Counted from the stretch's first letter, positions 17,038 through 26,003 are shown. The stretch is 64,000 nucleotides of DNA from Bacilli bacterium (GCA_017436345.1 JAFSDH010000010.1:91268-155267), one strand, 5' to 3'. The notes: generated from the sequence alone by a model not told the origin. Translations and numbers: made by a program.

Positions 17038-17733
17038 TTATAGTTTTAATTTCTTAATATATCTAACATATAAAAGAGATATTCCAATTAATAAAATAGG
17101 TACAACAACCTCATAAATAACTCCACTACCAACACCAAAAATAGATAAACTATTTAATAAAGAATGAGTAATTATACATGGCCATAAACTTTTACTTTTA
17201 ATTAAAATCATCACAAACAAATATCCCCCAGCCATCGCATAGCATATTTGAACCAAAGTTGGTATTAAATCAGCTCCATTAAATAAATTAAGAATATGTC
17301 CTATCCCAAAAGTTATAGTTGTAACAATAATAGCACTTTTTAAACTATCTTTAGCCATCATCTTAAATAAAAAACCTCTAAAAATAATCTCTTCTAAAAA
17401 ACCAACACATATCATCGATAACATATAAAATAATATTTCAAAAAAAGTATTATTTATACCAACCCCACCAATAAAATTAACAAAGATTAATAATATCATA
17501 GGAAAAAAATATAAATACTTTTTAGGATTAGGAAAACTATCTAAACTATAATATTTAACTAATCTATTTTTTAAAATAAATATAATTATTCCTAAAGATA
17601 AAACTAAATTACATAAAAAAGTATAAATGCTATATTCACCAAAATTATTTAAACAAATAGAATTAAATAACAAATAAATAACTATTAAAAATATAGTAAT
17701 AAATAATTCATATTTTTCTAAAGACCTCTTCAT
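17038..17733 (-). CDS. CPBP-family intramembrane metalloprotease
   Basis: The protein (231 residues from the ATG at 17733, after AGGTGAT) has about seven hydrophobic spans. It carries the CPBP/Abi motifs: EEIIFRG, a His in FGIGHILNLF and a His in THSLLNSL. These glutamate/histidine intramembrane proteases include CAAX prenyl endopeptidases and bacteriocin self-immunity proteins. No bacteriocin gene is adjacent. It probably shares a transcript with ispH. Confidence 0.85.
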   Translation of the reverse strand: MKRSLEKYELFITIFLIVIYLLFNSICLNNFGEYSIYTFLCNLVLSLGIIIFILKNRLVKYYSLDSFPNPKKYLYFFPMILLIFVNFIGGVGINNTFFEILFYMLSMICVGFLEEIIFRGFLFKMMAKDSLKSAIIVTTITFGIGHILNLFNGADLIPTLVQICYAMAGGYLFVMILIKSKSLWPCIITHSLLNSLSIFGVGSGVIYEVVVPILLIGISLLYVRYIKKLKL

Positions 17734-17831
17734 ACTATCACCTAATATCATTATATAATAAATAAATTAATCTAACAATTTTAATAAAGTATTTATTCTT
17801 TTATATTTATTCTAGTAATAAAATTTTCCTC

Positions 17832-17857
17832 AAAAAAAGAATAGATTTCTCTATTCT
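17832..17857 (-). terminator. Terminator after the ABC exporter pair
   Basis: A 7-bp stem (17838-17844 with 17851-17857), core GAATAGATTTCTCTATTC, is followed by a U-run on the minus strand and overlaps the stop codon. Confidence 0.85.
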
Positions 17858-19853
17858 AAATTTCTTTACCAGCAAATTGTTTTGAATATAGTTCAGCATA
17901 TTTACCATTAAATTCAATTAATTCTTCATGATTACCCATTTCTACAATACTACCCTTGTCCATTACAACAATTAAATCAGCATCTTGAATTGTCGATAAT
18001 CTATGCGCAATTATTAAACTAGTTTTATTATTCATTAACTTAACCATCGCATCTTGAATATGTTTTTCAGTACGAGTATCAACACTAGATGTAGCTTCAT
18101 CTAGAATTAATATTTTAGGTTTAGATAAGAATGCACGACATATTGTAAGTAACTGTCTTTGACCCTGACTTAAATTACTACCACCTTCAGAAAGAATCGT
18201 ATCATATCCATCCTTCATTTGATTAATAAAAGTATCACAGTGACATTCCTTTGCTGCTTTAATCATTTCCTCATCAGTAATACTTTTATCAGCATATTTT
18301 AAATTATTTCTAATCGTATCATTAAACAAAACTGCATCTTGTAAAACAATACCTATATTATCTCTTAAATTATTACAAGATATATCTAAAATATTAGTAC
18401 CATCTACTGAGATACTTCCTTTATCAATATTATAAAATCTCATAAGTAAATTAACTACTGTTGTTTTACCACTACCAGTTGATCCAACTAATGCTACTTT
18501 ATGTCCACTATAAACATCTAAACTAAAGTCATCAATAACTTTATGTCCAGCTACATATGAAAAATCAACGTTCTTAAACGAAATTAATCCTTTCGTATTT
18601 CCTAATGTATTCTTACCACTTTTATCTTCTAATTTTTCATCTAAAACAATAAATACCCTTTCACTAGAAGCAATAGCTGTTTGAAATTGTCCATATAACT
18701 GGGCTATTTCGTTAATTGGTCTTGAAAACTGTTTAGCATAAACAATAAATGCTGAAACAATACCTACAGATATTATTCCTTTAAAAGCAAAATATCCACC
18801 AAATAATGCAATAATTACAAAACCAATATTATTAATACAATTCATTAAAGGCCCCATTGATCCACCTAATATTTCAGCATATATACTCGTCTTAGTAAGC
18901 TCATTAGAAACATCATCAAAAGACGAAATAACTTGTTTTTCTTTTGAGAAAGCCTTAACTGTTTTATGACCAACTACCATCTCTTCAACAGTACCATTTA
19001 ACTTACCTAAAAGTATTTGTCTTTTAGTATAAAATCTTTTCATCGCACTTGATAAAAACTTTGTAACAACTACTGTTAAAACAACTATTATACAAGATAA
19101 AATTGCCAACTCCCAACATGTAATAACCATCATTATGACAGTTCCTATAATCATTAAAATACCAGAGAATAATGATCCTAAAGACTGAGCTAATGTATTA
19201 GAAACATTATCAACATCATTACTCATTCTACTCATAATATCCCCATGTGAATTATTATCAAAATAACTTACTGGAAGATTTATAATCTTTTTAAATAAAT
19301 CATGTCGCATTTTTAAAACAATATTTTGCGATAACTTCGCACTTAATAAACCTTGAATTAAATTAAATAATGATAAAAGAATAAACATACTTCCCATTAT
19401 AATTAATACTTTAGGTACTTTTGAAAATTCTCCTATATCAATATAATCAATCGCACTACTTTGTAATCGTGGCGTAATTACCTGACATAAAACCATTATT
19501 ACAATTGCTACAAATAAAGTAATAACTATTCTAACTTCACTTTTAAAATATAAAAATAATCTACTAATTGTCCCTTTTCTATCTTTGGCTTTTTCACCAC
19601 CAATTAAATTACGAGGTCCGCCACGACCAGCAAAATTCATTTGCGGTCCTTTTTTAGTTTCAATTTTTGCAAGTTTTGCATTAACACTCATCTTTGCTAT
19701 TTCATTTAAATCACTACTTGTAATAAATCCTTCATCAATAGCTATCTTCTTATTTTTATCCAAGTTATTTTTCGACGTTTCACTTAAAACACCATTCTTA
19801 TTATATTCTATTTTTAATTCTTCTAGGAATTTGGTCCATTTAATCTTATTCAT
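17856..19853 (-). CDS. ABC exporter half-transporter with canonical ATPase site and N-terminal extension
   Basis: This 665-residue half-transporter has six membrane spans then an ATPase domain: Walker A GSTGSGKT, signature LSQGQRQ, Walker B LILDEATSSVD and the switch His in IIAHRLS. About 95 residues precede the first span, ending in a Gly-rich stretch (NFAGRGGPRNLIGGEKAKD); similar leaders are seen in MdlB/LmrA-type proteins of Bacillota. Its altered signature (Q for G) fits a heterodimer with the upstream gene. The start is the ATG at 19853, five bases after GGGAGGTGG, overlapping the partner gene by eight bases. Multidrug or lipid export is likely; the substrate is unknown. Confidence 0.9.
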   Translation of the reverse strand: MNKIKWTKFLEELKIEYNKNGVLSETSKNNLDKNKKIAIDEGFITSSDLNEIAKMSVNAKLAKIETKKGPQMNFAGRGGPRNLIGGEKAKDRKGTISRLFLYFKSEVRIVITLFVAIVIMVLCQVITPRLQSSAIDYIDIGEFSKVPKVLIIMGSMFILLSLFNLIQGLLSAKLSQNIVLKMRHDLFKKIINLPVSYFDNNSHGDIMSRMSNDVDNVSNTLAQSLGSLFSGILMIIGTVIMMVITCWELAILSCIIVVLTVVVTKFLSSAMKRFYTKRQILLGKLNGTVEEMVVGHKTVKAFSKEKQVISSFDDVSNELTKTSIYAEILGGSMGPLMNCINNIGFVIIALFGGYFAFKGIISVGIVSAFIVYAKQFSRPINEIAQLYGQFQTAIASSERVFIVLDEKLEDKSGKNTLGNTKGLISFKNVDFSYVAGHKVIDDFSLDVYSGHKVALVGSTGSGKTTVVNLLMRFYNIDKGSISVDGTNILDISCNNLRDNIGIVLQDAVLFNDTIRNNLKYADKSITDEEMIKAAKECHCDTFINQMKDGYDTILSEGGSNLSQGQRQLLTICRAFLSKPKILILDEATSSVDTRTEKHIQDAMVKLMNNKTSLIIAHRLSTIQDADLIVVMDKGSIVEMGNHEELIEFNGKYAELYSKQFAGKEI

Positions 19854-21588
19854 CAGAACCACCTCCCTTTAATTGAGAATTATATATTTCTTGATAAATT
19901 TTGCTACCATTAATTAATTCAGAATGACTTCCAACATCAACTATTTTTCCTTTATCCATGACAACAATTCGATCAGCATTTTTTACTGATGCTATACGCT
20001 GCGCAATAATTATTTTAGTTGTATCATTATATTCTTTTTCTAATGCTTTATAAAGTAAACTTTCTGTTTTTAAATCAAGTGCTGATGTCGCATCATCAAA
20101 AATAATTATCTCTGAATCTTTCAAAATAGTTCTTGCAATATTAATTCTTTGTTTTTGACCGCCACTAAGACTCATTCCTTTTTCTAAAACCATTGTGAAA
20201 TAACTATCTTCTTTAGCTTCAATAAAATCTTTAGCTTGAGCAATCTTTGCTACTTTTTTAACTTGATCTAAAGTAGCATCTTCCCTACCCCATGTAATAT
20301 TTTCAAAAATAGTAGTTGAAAAAAGTTCACTTTTTTGAAGAGCAATCGCTATCTTACTTCTTAAAGAATCTAATTTATAATCTTTAACATTAGCTCCATC
20401 AATTAATACTTCTCCTTCTGTACAATCATAAAATCTAGGAAATAAATTTATTAAAGATGATTTACCACTACCAGTAGACCCTAAAATACCAATTGTCTCT
20501 CCTGGATTAATAACTAAATTTAAATTTTCTAAAACATTAACACCAGGACTATCAGGATAAGCAAAACTAACATTTTTTAATTCTATTTTTCCTTTAATAG
20601 TTGTATTACCATCAAACTCCCCATCATTAATAACTGGTAAACAATTTAATACTTGATTAACTCTAAATACAGATACCTGCGCTCTTGACCAAGTTTGAAA
20701 TAAATTAGCCATTCTAAGAAGAGCTCCTAATATTGTTGATGTATATGTAACAGCTGCTATTATACTACCTGTTGTAATACCAATATCATTACTTATATTA
20801 ATACCACCCACATATATAACGGAAATTATTGTAAAATTTAAAATCAAATTAGAAATAGGATTCATATAACTAAATAGTCTTAATACAAATAATTGTACCT
20901 TAGATAAATTCTTATTAGCTTTATCAAATCTTTTAATCTCATCATCTTCTTTAACGAAAGCCTTAATTACTCTAGCACCACTAACATCTTCCTGCATAAT
21001 ACTATTTAAATTATCTAGTCTTTCTTGTAATTTTTCATATTCAGGCTTAGCCTTCTTTAAAAAGAAAAAAATAAATATAATTACAAAAGGAAGAGCACAT
21101 CCTAAAATAATACCAAATGAAATATCTAGCATTAACATACAAGCTACTCCACCAACAAATAAAGCCATTGTTCTTACAAAACCTCTAATCATCATACTAA
21201 GTAAATTTTGAATTTGTGTAATATCATTAGTAATTCTAGTAATTAAAGATCCTGTTGAAAACTCATAAGTTTGTTCTAAAGATAAATTCATTATTCTTTT
21301 AAAACAATCACTTCTTAAATCATGGGCAAATTTTTGACCACATAATTGAGCAAAAACTCCACTCAAAATACCACAAACAGCACCACCAAAAACAACACAA
21401 ATCATTAATATGCCTGTATTAATAACAATATCTAAATTACCCACTCCACCATTATTTATTCCTAATACACCATCATCTATAATCTTAGACATAAATTGAG
21501 GTTGTAATAAATCAGATACTACTTCCCCTAACATAAATAAAGGCGCCAAAAGAGCAAAATACCAATACCTTTTTATGTATTTAATCAT
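19846..21588 (-). CDS. ABC exporter half-transporter with a degenerate ATPase site
   Basis: This 580-residue protein is the partner of the half-transporter at 17856. It has six spans and an ATPase domain with Walker A GSTGSGKS and signature LSGGQKQ. Walker B reads IIIFDDATSALD (Asp where the catalytic Glu should be) and the H-loop reads IIAQRIA (Gln for His). One weak and one strong site is the hallmark of asymmetric heterodimeric exporters such as TM287/288 and BmrCD. A 29-base inverted repeat at 21691 and two XRE-membrane regulators lie just upstream and may control it. Confidence 0.9.
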   Translation of the reverse strand: MIKYIKRYWYFALLAPLFMLGEVVSDLLQPQFMSKIIDDGVLGINNGGVGNLDIVINTGILMICVVFGGAVCGILSGVFAQLCGQKFAHDLRSDCFKRIMNLSLEQTYEFSTGSLITRITNDITQIQNLLSMMIRGFVRTMALFVGGVACMLMLDISFGIILGCALPFVIIFIFFFLKKAKPEYEKLQERLDNLNSIMQEDVSGARVIKAFVKEDDEIKRFDKANKNLSKVQLFVLRLFSYMNPISNLILNFTIISVIYVGGINISNDIGITTGSIIAAVTYTSTILGALLRMANLFQTWSRAQVSVFRVNQVLNCLPVINDGEFDGNTTIKGKIELKNVSFAYPDSPGVNVLENLNLVINPGETIGILGSTGSGKSSLINLFPRFYDCTEGEVLIDGANVKDYKLDSLRSKIAIALQKSELFSTTIFENITWGREDATLDQVKKVAKIAQAKDFIEAKEDSYFTMVLEKGMSLSGGQKQRINIARTILKDSEIIIFDDATSALDLKTESLLYKALEKEYNDTTKIIIAQRIASVKNADRIVVMDKGKIVDVGSHSELINGSKIYQEIYNSQLKGGGSDE

Positions 21589-21628
21589 AAATTCACCACC
21601 AGAACTATTCTTTAATAATTATATCACT

Positions 21629-21655
21629 AAAAAAGAAAATCAAATCGATTTTCTT
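21629..21655 (-). terminator. Terminator upstream of the ABC operon
   Basis: A 9-bp stem (21633-21641 with 21647-21655) followed by a U-run on the minus strand would end transcription from the XRE gene at 21776. The perfect palindrome AAATTGCAATTT lies beside it at 21659-21670. Confidence 0.75.
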
Positions 21656-21690
21656 AATAAATTGCAATTTATAAAAAAATGTCACACACC

Positions 21691-21719
21691 AATTGAAGTC
21701 GAAATTTTCGACTTCAATT
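21691..21719. repeat. 29-base inverted repeat between XRE gene and ABC operon
   Basis: Two perfect 14-base arms (21691-21704 and 21706-21719) flank a single base. No U-run follows directly on either strand, so it is more likely an operator or RNA-processing hairpin than a terminator. Confidence 0.7.
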
Positions 21720-21775
21720 TCTGATATTCTTCTCCTATAATTCTAAGAGTATATCTTTCTGAAAAATGATCAGTA

Positions 21776-22489
21776 TTATTTTTCACAATACTTAACTATA
21801 TCATTTTCATCATAATTTTGATTTTTTAAGACTTTATAATATTCATTATTTTTATCCTTATTACATCTTATAACGTCATAAAATGGTGTATCATAATATA
21901 TTGCTGTATCTGCTGTAATTTTATAACTTGAAAATCTTGGAGCTTGTTTTATATTAACTACACTTATATAATCTAATATAAATAACATAGCAACAAAAAG
22001 TGCAAAATATCCAAAATTACATATTAATCTTTTCCCATAAGATATTTTTTTAGTAAATTTAGCTATACCTATTAATGATATTATTGCGCCCAGAACAGAA
22101 TAAACACTCCCCCAGCTACTTTCACTTGGAAATATTGTCATTGCTGTTGTAGCTAATAGAACACCAAATATAATTAATAGTAAGCCAATTATATTATTCT
22201 TTTCAATAATCTTCTTTGTAGTATAATCAATTGTGCTAATTAGGTTTTCCTCGAATTTATCTTGATATTTATCTTTAGAAACTTTTTCACCACTTATTAA
22301 ATCATTTATAGATATTTCTAAAATATCACATAATGGTTTAAATAAAGAAAGATCAGGCATGTTTCTTCCATTTTCCCAATTACTAATAGATTTATCTGTA
22401 ACACCTAATTTCTCAGCTAACTCTGATTGAGTTAATTTCTTATTCTTTCTACATTTTAATATAAATTTACCAATTTTTTCTTGATTCAT
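21776..22489 (-). CDS. XRE-family regulator with membrane spans
   Basis: The 237-residue protein begins MNQEKIGKFI and has an XRE helix-turn-helix (EKLGVTDKSISNWENGRNMP). Three hydrophobic segments (about 95-175) and a short outside tail ending NDIVKYCEK follow. It is a close relative in the HTH of the proteins at 749 and 22605. ATG 22489 follows AAGGAG by eight bases. Its position between the regulator at 22605 and the ABC exporter suggests it may sense an exported or toxic compound; that is inference. Confidence 0.8.
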   Translation of the reverse strand: MNQEKIGKFILKCRKNKKLTQSELAEKLGVTDKSISNWENGRNMPDLSLFKPLCDILEISINDLISGEKVSKDKYQDKFEENLISTIDYTTKKIIEKNNIIGLLLIIFGVLLATTAMTIFPSESSWGSVYSVLGAIISLIGIAKFTKKISYGKRLICNFGYFALFVAMLFILDYISVVNIKQAPRFSSYKITADTAIYYDTPFYDVIRCNKDKNNEYYKVLKNQNYDENDIVKYCEK

Positions 22490-22552
22490 AAAAATCACTC
22501 CTTCTCATGAATTAATTATGCTACAAAATATATAATAATAACAGGAAATATT

Positions 22553-22571
22553 CCTAGAGTTACTTACTCTA
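22553..22571. repeat. Inverted repeat upstream of XRE gene 21776
   Basis: Arms CTAGAGT and ACTCTAG surround five bases, next to the palindromic AGGAAATATTCCT at 22543-22555. The U-run lies on the plus-strand side, so this is not a good terminator for the minus-strand genes and may be an operator. Confidence 0.4.
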
Positions 22572-22604
22572 GTTTTACTATACATAATTCATTTCTAAAA
22601 TATC

Positions 22605-23825
22605 TTAATCCTCATAATTTGGTTTAGCACAATTTGTTAAATCAACATCGATTAATTCTAATAATTCTTTTAAATATTTATTATCAGAATCAGTAATAAA
22701 CTCATGACTCTTACCTGAAAAAATCATATATTCCGGCAAATTATCATTAGTATATTGATATAGATTAGCGTCTATACTATGTCTTATTATTTCAATAACA
22801 TCATAATCATACTCACCTTCAATAGGGTTTATATATTGTAACACTAAATTACAAAATTCTCCTGATCTACAAGCTTTATATTCTTTAAGTAATGCATATT
22901 TATTATTTTCATAAATATTTAACATAACAGGAATATCACATTTACTTTTTTTATATTCAACCGAAAAAATAAGATTATTATATGATAGATCGTCTATTGT
23001 AATTTTACTCATATCTAAATTTAAATAATCATAGTATATATTCTTTTTTTGTTCTACTTCATTAAATAATTTATTTATATTCTTCTCTTTATCATAGTTT
23101 AGAACTTGATATTCAATTATACCTGGAAACATTTCTTTAATTGATGAAACATATTCTTTTCCATCTTTTGAATAAATTATATCTTGTAATTTATTATCTT
23201 TAAAAATAGCTTTTATTGGCATAGAACTACCTGATGAAATCGCAAGTCCTGATCCATATTCTTCATTTTCAATATAATAGCTTTGATTATATATCCACAT
23301 GTATACATATTTATAACTTTGTTTCTTTTCTATTCCAAAACCATGATAACTATAAAAAACATTAAAATCTTTATAAATAGAATCCGGATTTTCATCAAAT
23401 TCTTTCTCTTTAAGAAAACTTATTACTTCATCATATAAAAAATCCGAATCATCAACTAAATTTACTTTTAAATTTTTATTATAATAAATAAAAATGATAA
23501 AAGTTATTATGAAAAACAAAATAAGTAAAACTAATACTTTCTTGGAATTTTTTTTATTTTTTTCTATTTCTTTTACTGTTGATATAATCGCTTTTTCTTT
23601 AGCTTCGTCACTACTATCTTTTTCACCATTTATAAGTTCCTCAATATTTATATCTAATTCATTACATAACTTTTTATACAATGAAACATCAGGAAAACTT
23701 AATCCTCTTTCCCATTTACTTACAGCGTTTATACTAACCCCCATTTTTTCAGCAAGTTTCTCTTGTGTCATATTTTTTTCTTTTCTTAATTTAGCAATAA
23801 ATTTTCCAATTTTTTCTTGATTCAT
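22605..23825 (-). CDS. Single-span XRE-family sensor-regulator
   Basis: At 406 residues this is the largest XRE paralogue here. The HTH lies at 1-60 (KMGVSINAVSKWERGLSFP), one hydrophobic helix at about 97-116, and the last 285 residues form an extracellular domain rich in Asp, Lys and Tyr with Cys near its end. It has the layout of a one-component transmembrane regulator. The outer domain is not recognised and differs from that of the protein at 749. It and gene 21776 have separate starts and appear to be tandem paralogues. Confidence 0.8.
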   Translation of the reverse strand: MNQEKIGKFIAKLRKEKNMTQEKLAEKMGVSINAVSKWERGLSFPDVSLYKKLCNELDINIEELINGEKDSSDEAKEKAIISTVKEIEKNKKNSKKVLVLLILFFIITFIIFIYYNKNLKVNLVDDSDFLYDEVISFLKEKEFDENPDSIYKDFNVFYSYHGFGIEKKQSYKYVYMWIYNQSYYIENEEYGSGLAISSGSSMPIKAIFKDNKLQDIIYSKDGKEYVSSIKEMFPGIIEYQVLNYDKEKNINKLFNEVEQKKNIYYDYLNLDMSKITIDDLSYNNLIFSVEYKKSKCDIPVMLNIYENNKYALLKEYKACRSGEFCNLVLQYINPIEGEYDYDVIEIIRHSIDANLYQYTNDNLPEYMIFSGKSHEFITDSDNKYLKELLELIDVDLTNCAKPNYED

Positions 23826-23923
23826 TTTCTCACATCCTCAAAAAAATATTAACACTTATATAAAATAAATAACACACACTGTTAGTTTAATTTTAAGATT
23901 ATTTTCTTTCTATTTAGTTATAT

Positions 23924-23957
23924 CATAAAAAAAGCAAATCAATCTATTGACATGCTT
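23924..23957 (-). terminator. Terminator after the TetR-controlled membrane operon
   Basis: The stem AAAGCA/TGCTTT with an inner TCAAT/ATTGA helix precedes a seven-base U-run on the minus strand. Confidence 0.7.
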
Positions 23958-23995
23958 TATAAATTGTAATTTGTAATTAAAAAGATAGATTAAAA

Positions 23996-24655
23996 TTAAT
24001 CCACCTTTTGTAATTTATTTATTCCAACTATCATATATAATCCTAATATAATAATTACTATTCCCATACTAATACCAGTCAAGCCATTCATTAAATTTGA
24101 ATTATAAACTTCTGTCTTAGCATAAGTATCTAATAACACTATTTGTGTTAGCATTATTGAAGTTAAAGCATTAGCAAAGTTTGTTAATTTAACAGCTTTT
24201 AATATAGGTGTATGATTTCTTTTATATTTAACCATTCCATATATTGCAGAACCAATAGACCAAAATGCAACAAGTGCAACTAAATAAGTTAAATATTCGT
24301 GCATGGTTGTATTTGTTCCTTTGTAATAAATATAGACATTAACAAAGAAATACATTATACCTAATATCACTAACAATATTCCATTAGTAAGATAATTTTT
24401 ATAACCGATTTTTTGTATTTCTTCTTTATCATCAATCAACTTTGTTTTTCTATAATCTCTTATAGAGAAAAATCTAGCAAATGATAAAACTATCATAAAT
24501 ATTGCATTAATGAAAAACCAAAGTGATGGTAAGGTTAATGACAACACAAATTTTACTATTGCCATAAATATATTTCCTATTGTTGTAAACACCAAGAAGA
24601 ACATTATACGATCTTCTTTTTTTAATTTTTTAAATTGTTCTATTATTTTATTCAT
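23996..24655 (-). CDS. Six-span membrane protein in a TetR-linked operon
   Basis: The 219-residue protein has six hydrophobic segments and basic loops; no known transporter motif is visible. It is the last gene of a three-gene unit (25067, 24655, 23996) divergent from a TetR regulator. Its ATG shares one base with the upstream stop (TAATG), so translation is coupled. Paired small membrane proteins beside TetR are common in Bacillota, but I cannot assign a function. Confidence 0.65.
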   Translation of the reverse strand: MNKIIEQFKKLKKEDRIMFFLVFTTIGNIFMAIVKFVLSLTLPSLWFFINAIFMIVLSFARFFSIRDYRKTKLIDDKEEIQKIGYKNYLTNGILLVILGIMYFFVNVYIYYKGTNTTMHEYLTYLVALVAFWSIGSAIYGMVKYKRNHTPILKAVKLTNFANALTSIMLTQIVLLDTYAKTEVYNSNLMNGLTGISMGIVIIILGLYMIVGINKLQKVD

Positions 24656-25056
24656 TAGTTTTTATTACTTTTTAAATATGAATAAATTGGATAATTTAAT
24701 ACACAAATTAGTAATCCTACAACTCCTGTTATCATACCAATAATCATATCCATTTTTTCTGGACTACCAACCATTATTTTACTCATGCCAAAGCCCATAA
24801 TCAAAGCTCCAACTACACCAATTATCCAAGTAAATACTAATCCCCAATCAGTTTTTTTATTACTAACTTTTTTAGGATGCTCTTTTCTATACAAAGGTAT
24901 AATACATAATAATATTATAAATCCTATAATTGCTACTATAACACCAGCTATAAATAAATCCCATTCAGGTATTAAACACATACACATACCAATTGCAAAC
25001 ACTAATCCACCAATTGTTCCTAGTATAATTTCTAATAAAGTTTCCTTTTTCATCAT
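24655..25056 (-). CDS. Four-span small membrane protein
   Basis: The 133-residue protein consists of four membrane helices (about 10-30, 35-55, 70-90, 100-120) with Gly-rich faces (GTIGGLVFAIGMCMCLIP, GVVGALIMGFGMSKI). The two halves look like an internal duplication of a helix pair. It lies 10 bases after the repeat protein at 25067 and overlaps the next gene. Function is unknown. Confidence 0.65.
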   Translation of the reverse strand: MMKKETLLEIILGTIGGLVFAIGMCMCLIPEWDLFIAGVIVAIIGFIILLCIIPLYRKEHPKKVSNKKTDWGLVFTWIIGVVGALIMGFGMSKIMVGSPEKMDMIIGMITGVVGLLICVLNYPIYSYLKSNKN

Positions 25057-25066
25057 TTTCTCCCAA

Positions 25067-25330
25067 CTACTTTACATATTTATCATTAATTTCTTTAGAT
25101 AATTTTAATGATTCTTCAACTGTTGTTTTGTTTTTTTCTTCTAATTCTTGTTGTTCTCTATTTAATCTTTCTTTTGCTTCTTCTAAAGTTTCTCCATCTT
25201 TTTTTAAGAAAGTATCAACAAATTTATCTTCTATTTTTTTGTATCCTCCTACAACAGTATCTTCAACTTTCTTATAACCACCAACTACAGTATCTTCTAT
25301 TTTTTGGTTAGCATCTACTATTTTTGACAT
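25067..25330 (-). CDS. Small repeat protein (EDTVVGGYKK repeats)
   Basis: The 87-residue, highly charged protein starts with three near-identical 11-residue units (KIEDTVVGGYK, KVEDTVVGGYK, KIEDKFVDTFL), then a long helical, probably coiled-coil region rich in Glu and Lys. The 11-residue period fits an amphipathic helix lying on a membrane or lipid surface, as in phasin- or apolipoprotein-like repeats. It has no signal peptide and is first in the operon controlled by TetR. I have no firm function. Confidence 0.7.
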   Translation of the reverse strand: MSKIVDANQKIEDTVVGGYKKVEDTVVGGYKKIEDKFVDTFLKKDGETLEEAKERLNREQQELEEKNKTTVEESLKLSKEINDKYVK

Positions 25331-25354
25331 ATTTACACCTCACTTTCCAAAAGA

Positions 25355-25366
25355 CAACACTTGTTG
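25355..25366. promoter_or_regulatory. TetR operator copy 1
   Basis: CAACACTTGTTG is an inverted repeat, CAACA-NN-TGTTG. It overlaps the -35 box of the tetR promoter and lies just downstream of the start point expected for the divergent operon. Confidence 0.6.
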
Positions 25367-25389
25367 TTTTTTTGTAATTATATTATAAT
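25361..25389 (+). promoter_or_regulatory. Promoter of the tetR gene
   Basis: TTGTTG (25361-25366), a 17-base spacer and TATAAT (25384-25389). Confidence 0.6.
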
Positions 25390-25411
25390 ATTTATGTAAA
25401 TTTTAAATCAA
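25382..25411 (-). promoter_or_regulatory. Divergent promoter of the membrane operon
   Basis: On the minus strand TTGATT (25406-25411), an 18-base spacer and TATAAT (25382-25387) face the operon 25067-23996. Confidence 0.5.
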
Positions 25412-25422
25412 TCAACAATTTT

Positions 25423-25434
25423 CAACATTTGTTG
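25423..25434. promoter_or_regulatory. TetR operator copy 2
   Basis: CAACATTTGTTG is a second copy of the CAACA-NN-TGTTG repeat, 68 bases from copy 1, between the tetR promoter and its start codon. Confidence 0.6.
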
Positions 25435-25458
25435 GAATAATGATTTAAGGAGGGTAAT

Positions 25459-25980
25459 ATGAATATATCAAACAACAAAAAAAGGAAAAAATCTCAAGAG
25501 CAAATAGAAAAAATCTTTTTACAATTAATACAAAAGAAAAATATTGATGAAATTTCAGTGTCGACAATTTGTGATAAGGCTAATTTGAATCGTTCTACAT
25601 TTTATTCTAATTATATTGACATTTATGATTTAGCAGAAAAAATTAAACAACAAATGGAAATAGAATTTGCACAATTTCAATTATCTAATAATGCTAAACA
25701 AGATGAAAATGGATATTTAAGCATGTTCAGATATATTAAAGATAATCAAATATTCTTTAAAACTTATTTTAAATTAGAAGAGATATCTAAGAGTTTACCA
25801 ACACAATATCGTGTAGAATTAGCAGAAAAATATTATGATAACAAATTTATAGATTATCATATAGAATTTTTTAGAGCAGGCCTTAATGCCATAATAAAAA
25901 AATGGTTAAATAATGGATGTAAGGAAACTCCAGAAGAAATAAATGAAATTATTACAAGCGAATATAAAAACAAGAGTTAA
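25459..25980 (+). CDS. TetR/AcrR-family transcriptional regulator
   Basis: The 173-residue protein has a TetR helix-turn-helix at about 10-60 (ISVSTICDKANLNRSTFYSN then YIDIYDLAEKI) and an all-helical ligand and dimer domain of the short Bacillota type. It is divergent from a three-gene membrane operon. Two copies of CAACANNTGTTG in the shared region are probable binding sites, so it likely represses both directions. The start follows AAGGAGGG by four bases. Confidence 0.9.
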   Translation: MNISNNKKRKKSQEQIEKIFLQLIQKKNIDEISVSTICDKANLNRSTFYSNYIDIYDLAEKIKQQMEIEFAQFQLSNNAKQDENGYLSMFRYIKDNQIFFKTYFKLEEISKSLPTQYRVELAEKYYDNKFIDYHIEFFRAGLNAIIKKWLNNGCKETPEEINEIITSEYKNKS

Positions 25981-26003
25981 TGAATGAACTCTTGTCTTTT
26001 TTG
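25970..26003 (+). terminator. Terminator after tetR
   Basis: A 9-bp stem (25970-25978 with 25987-25995) is followed by CTTTTTT on the plus strand; the stop codon lies within it. Confidence 0.85.

Noticed and set aside
24785..25311. Plus-strand open frames opposite the TetR-linked operon
   Set aside because: They mirror the real minus-strand genes and lack ribosome sites.
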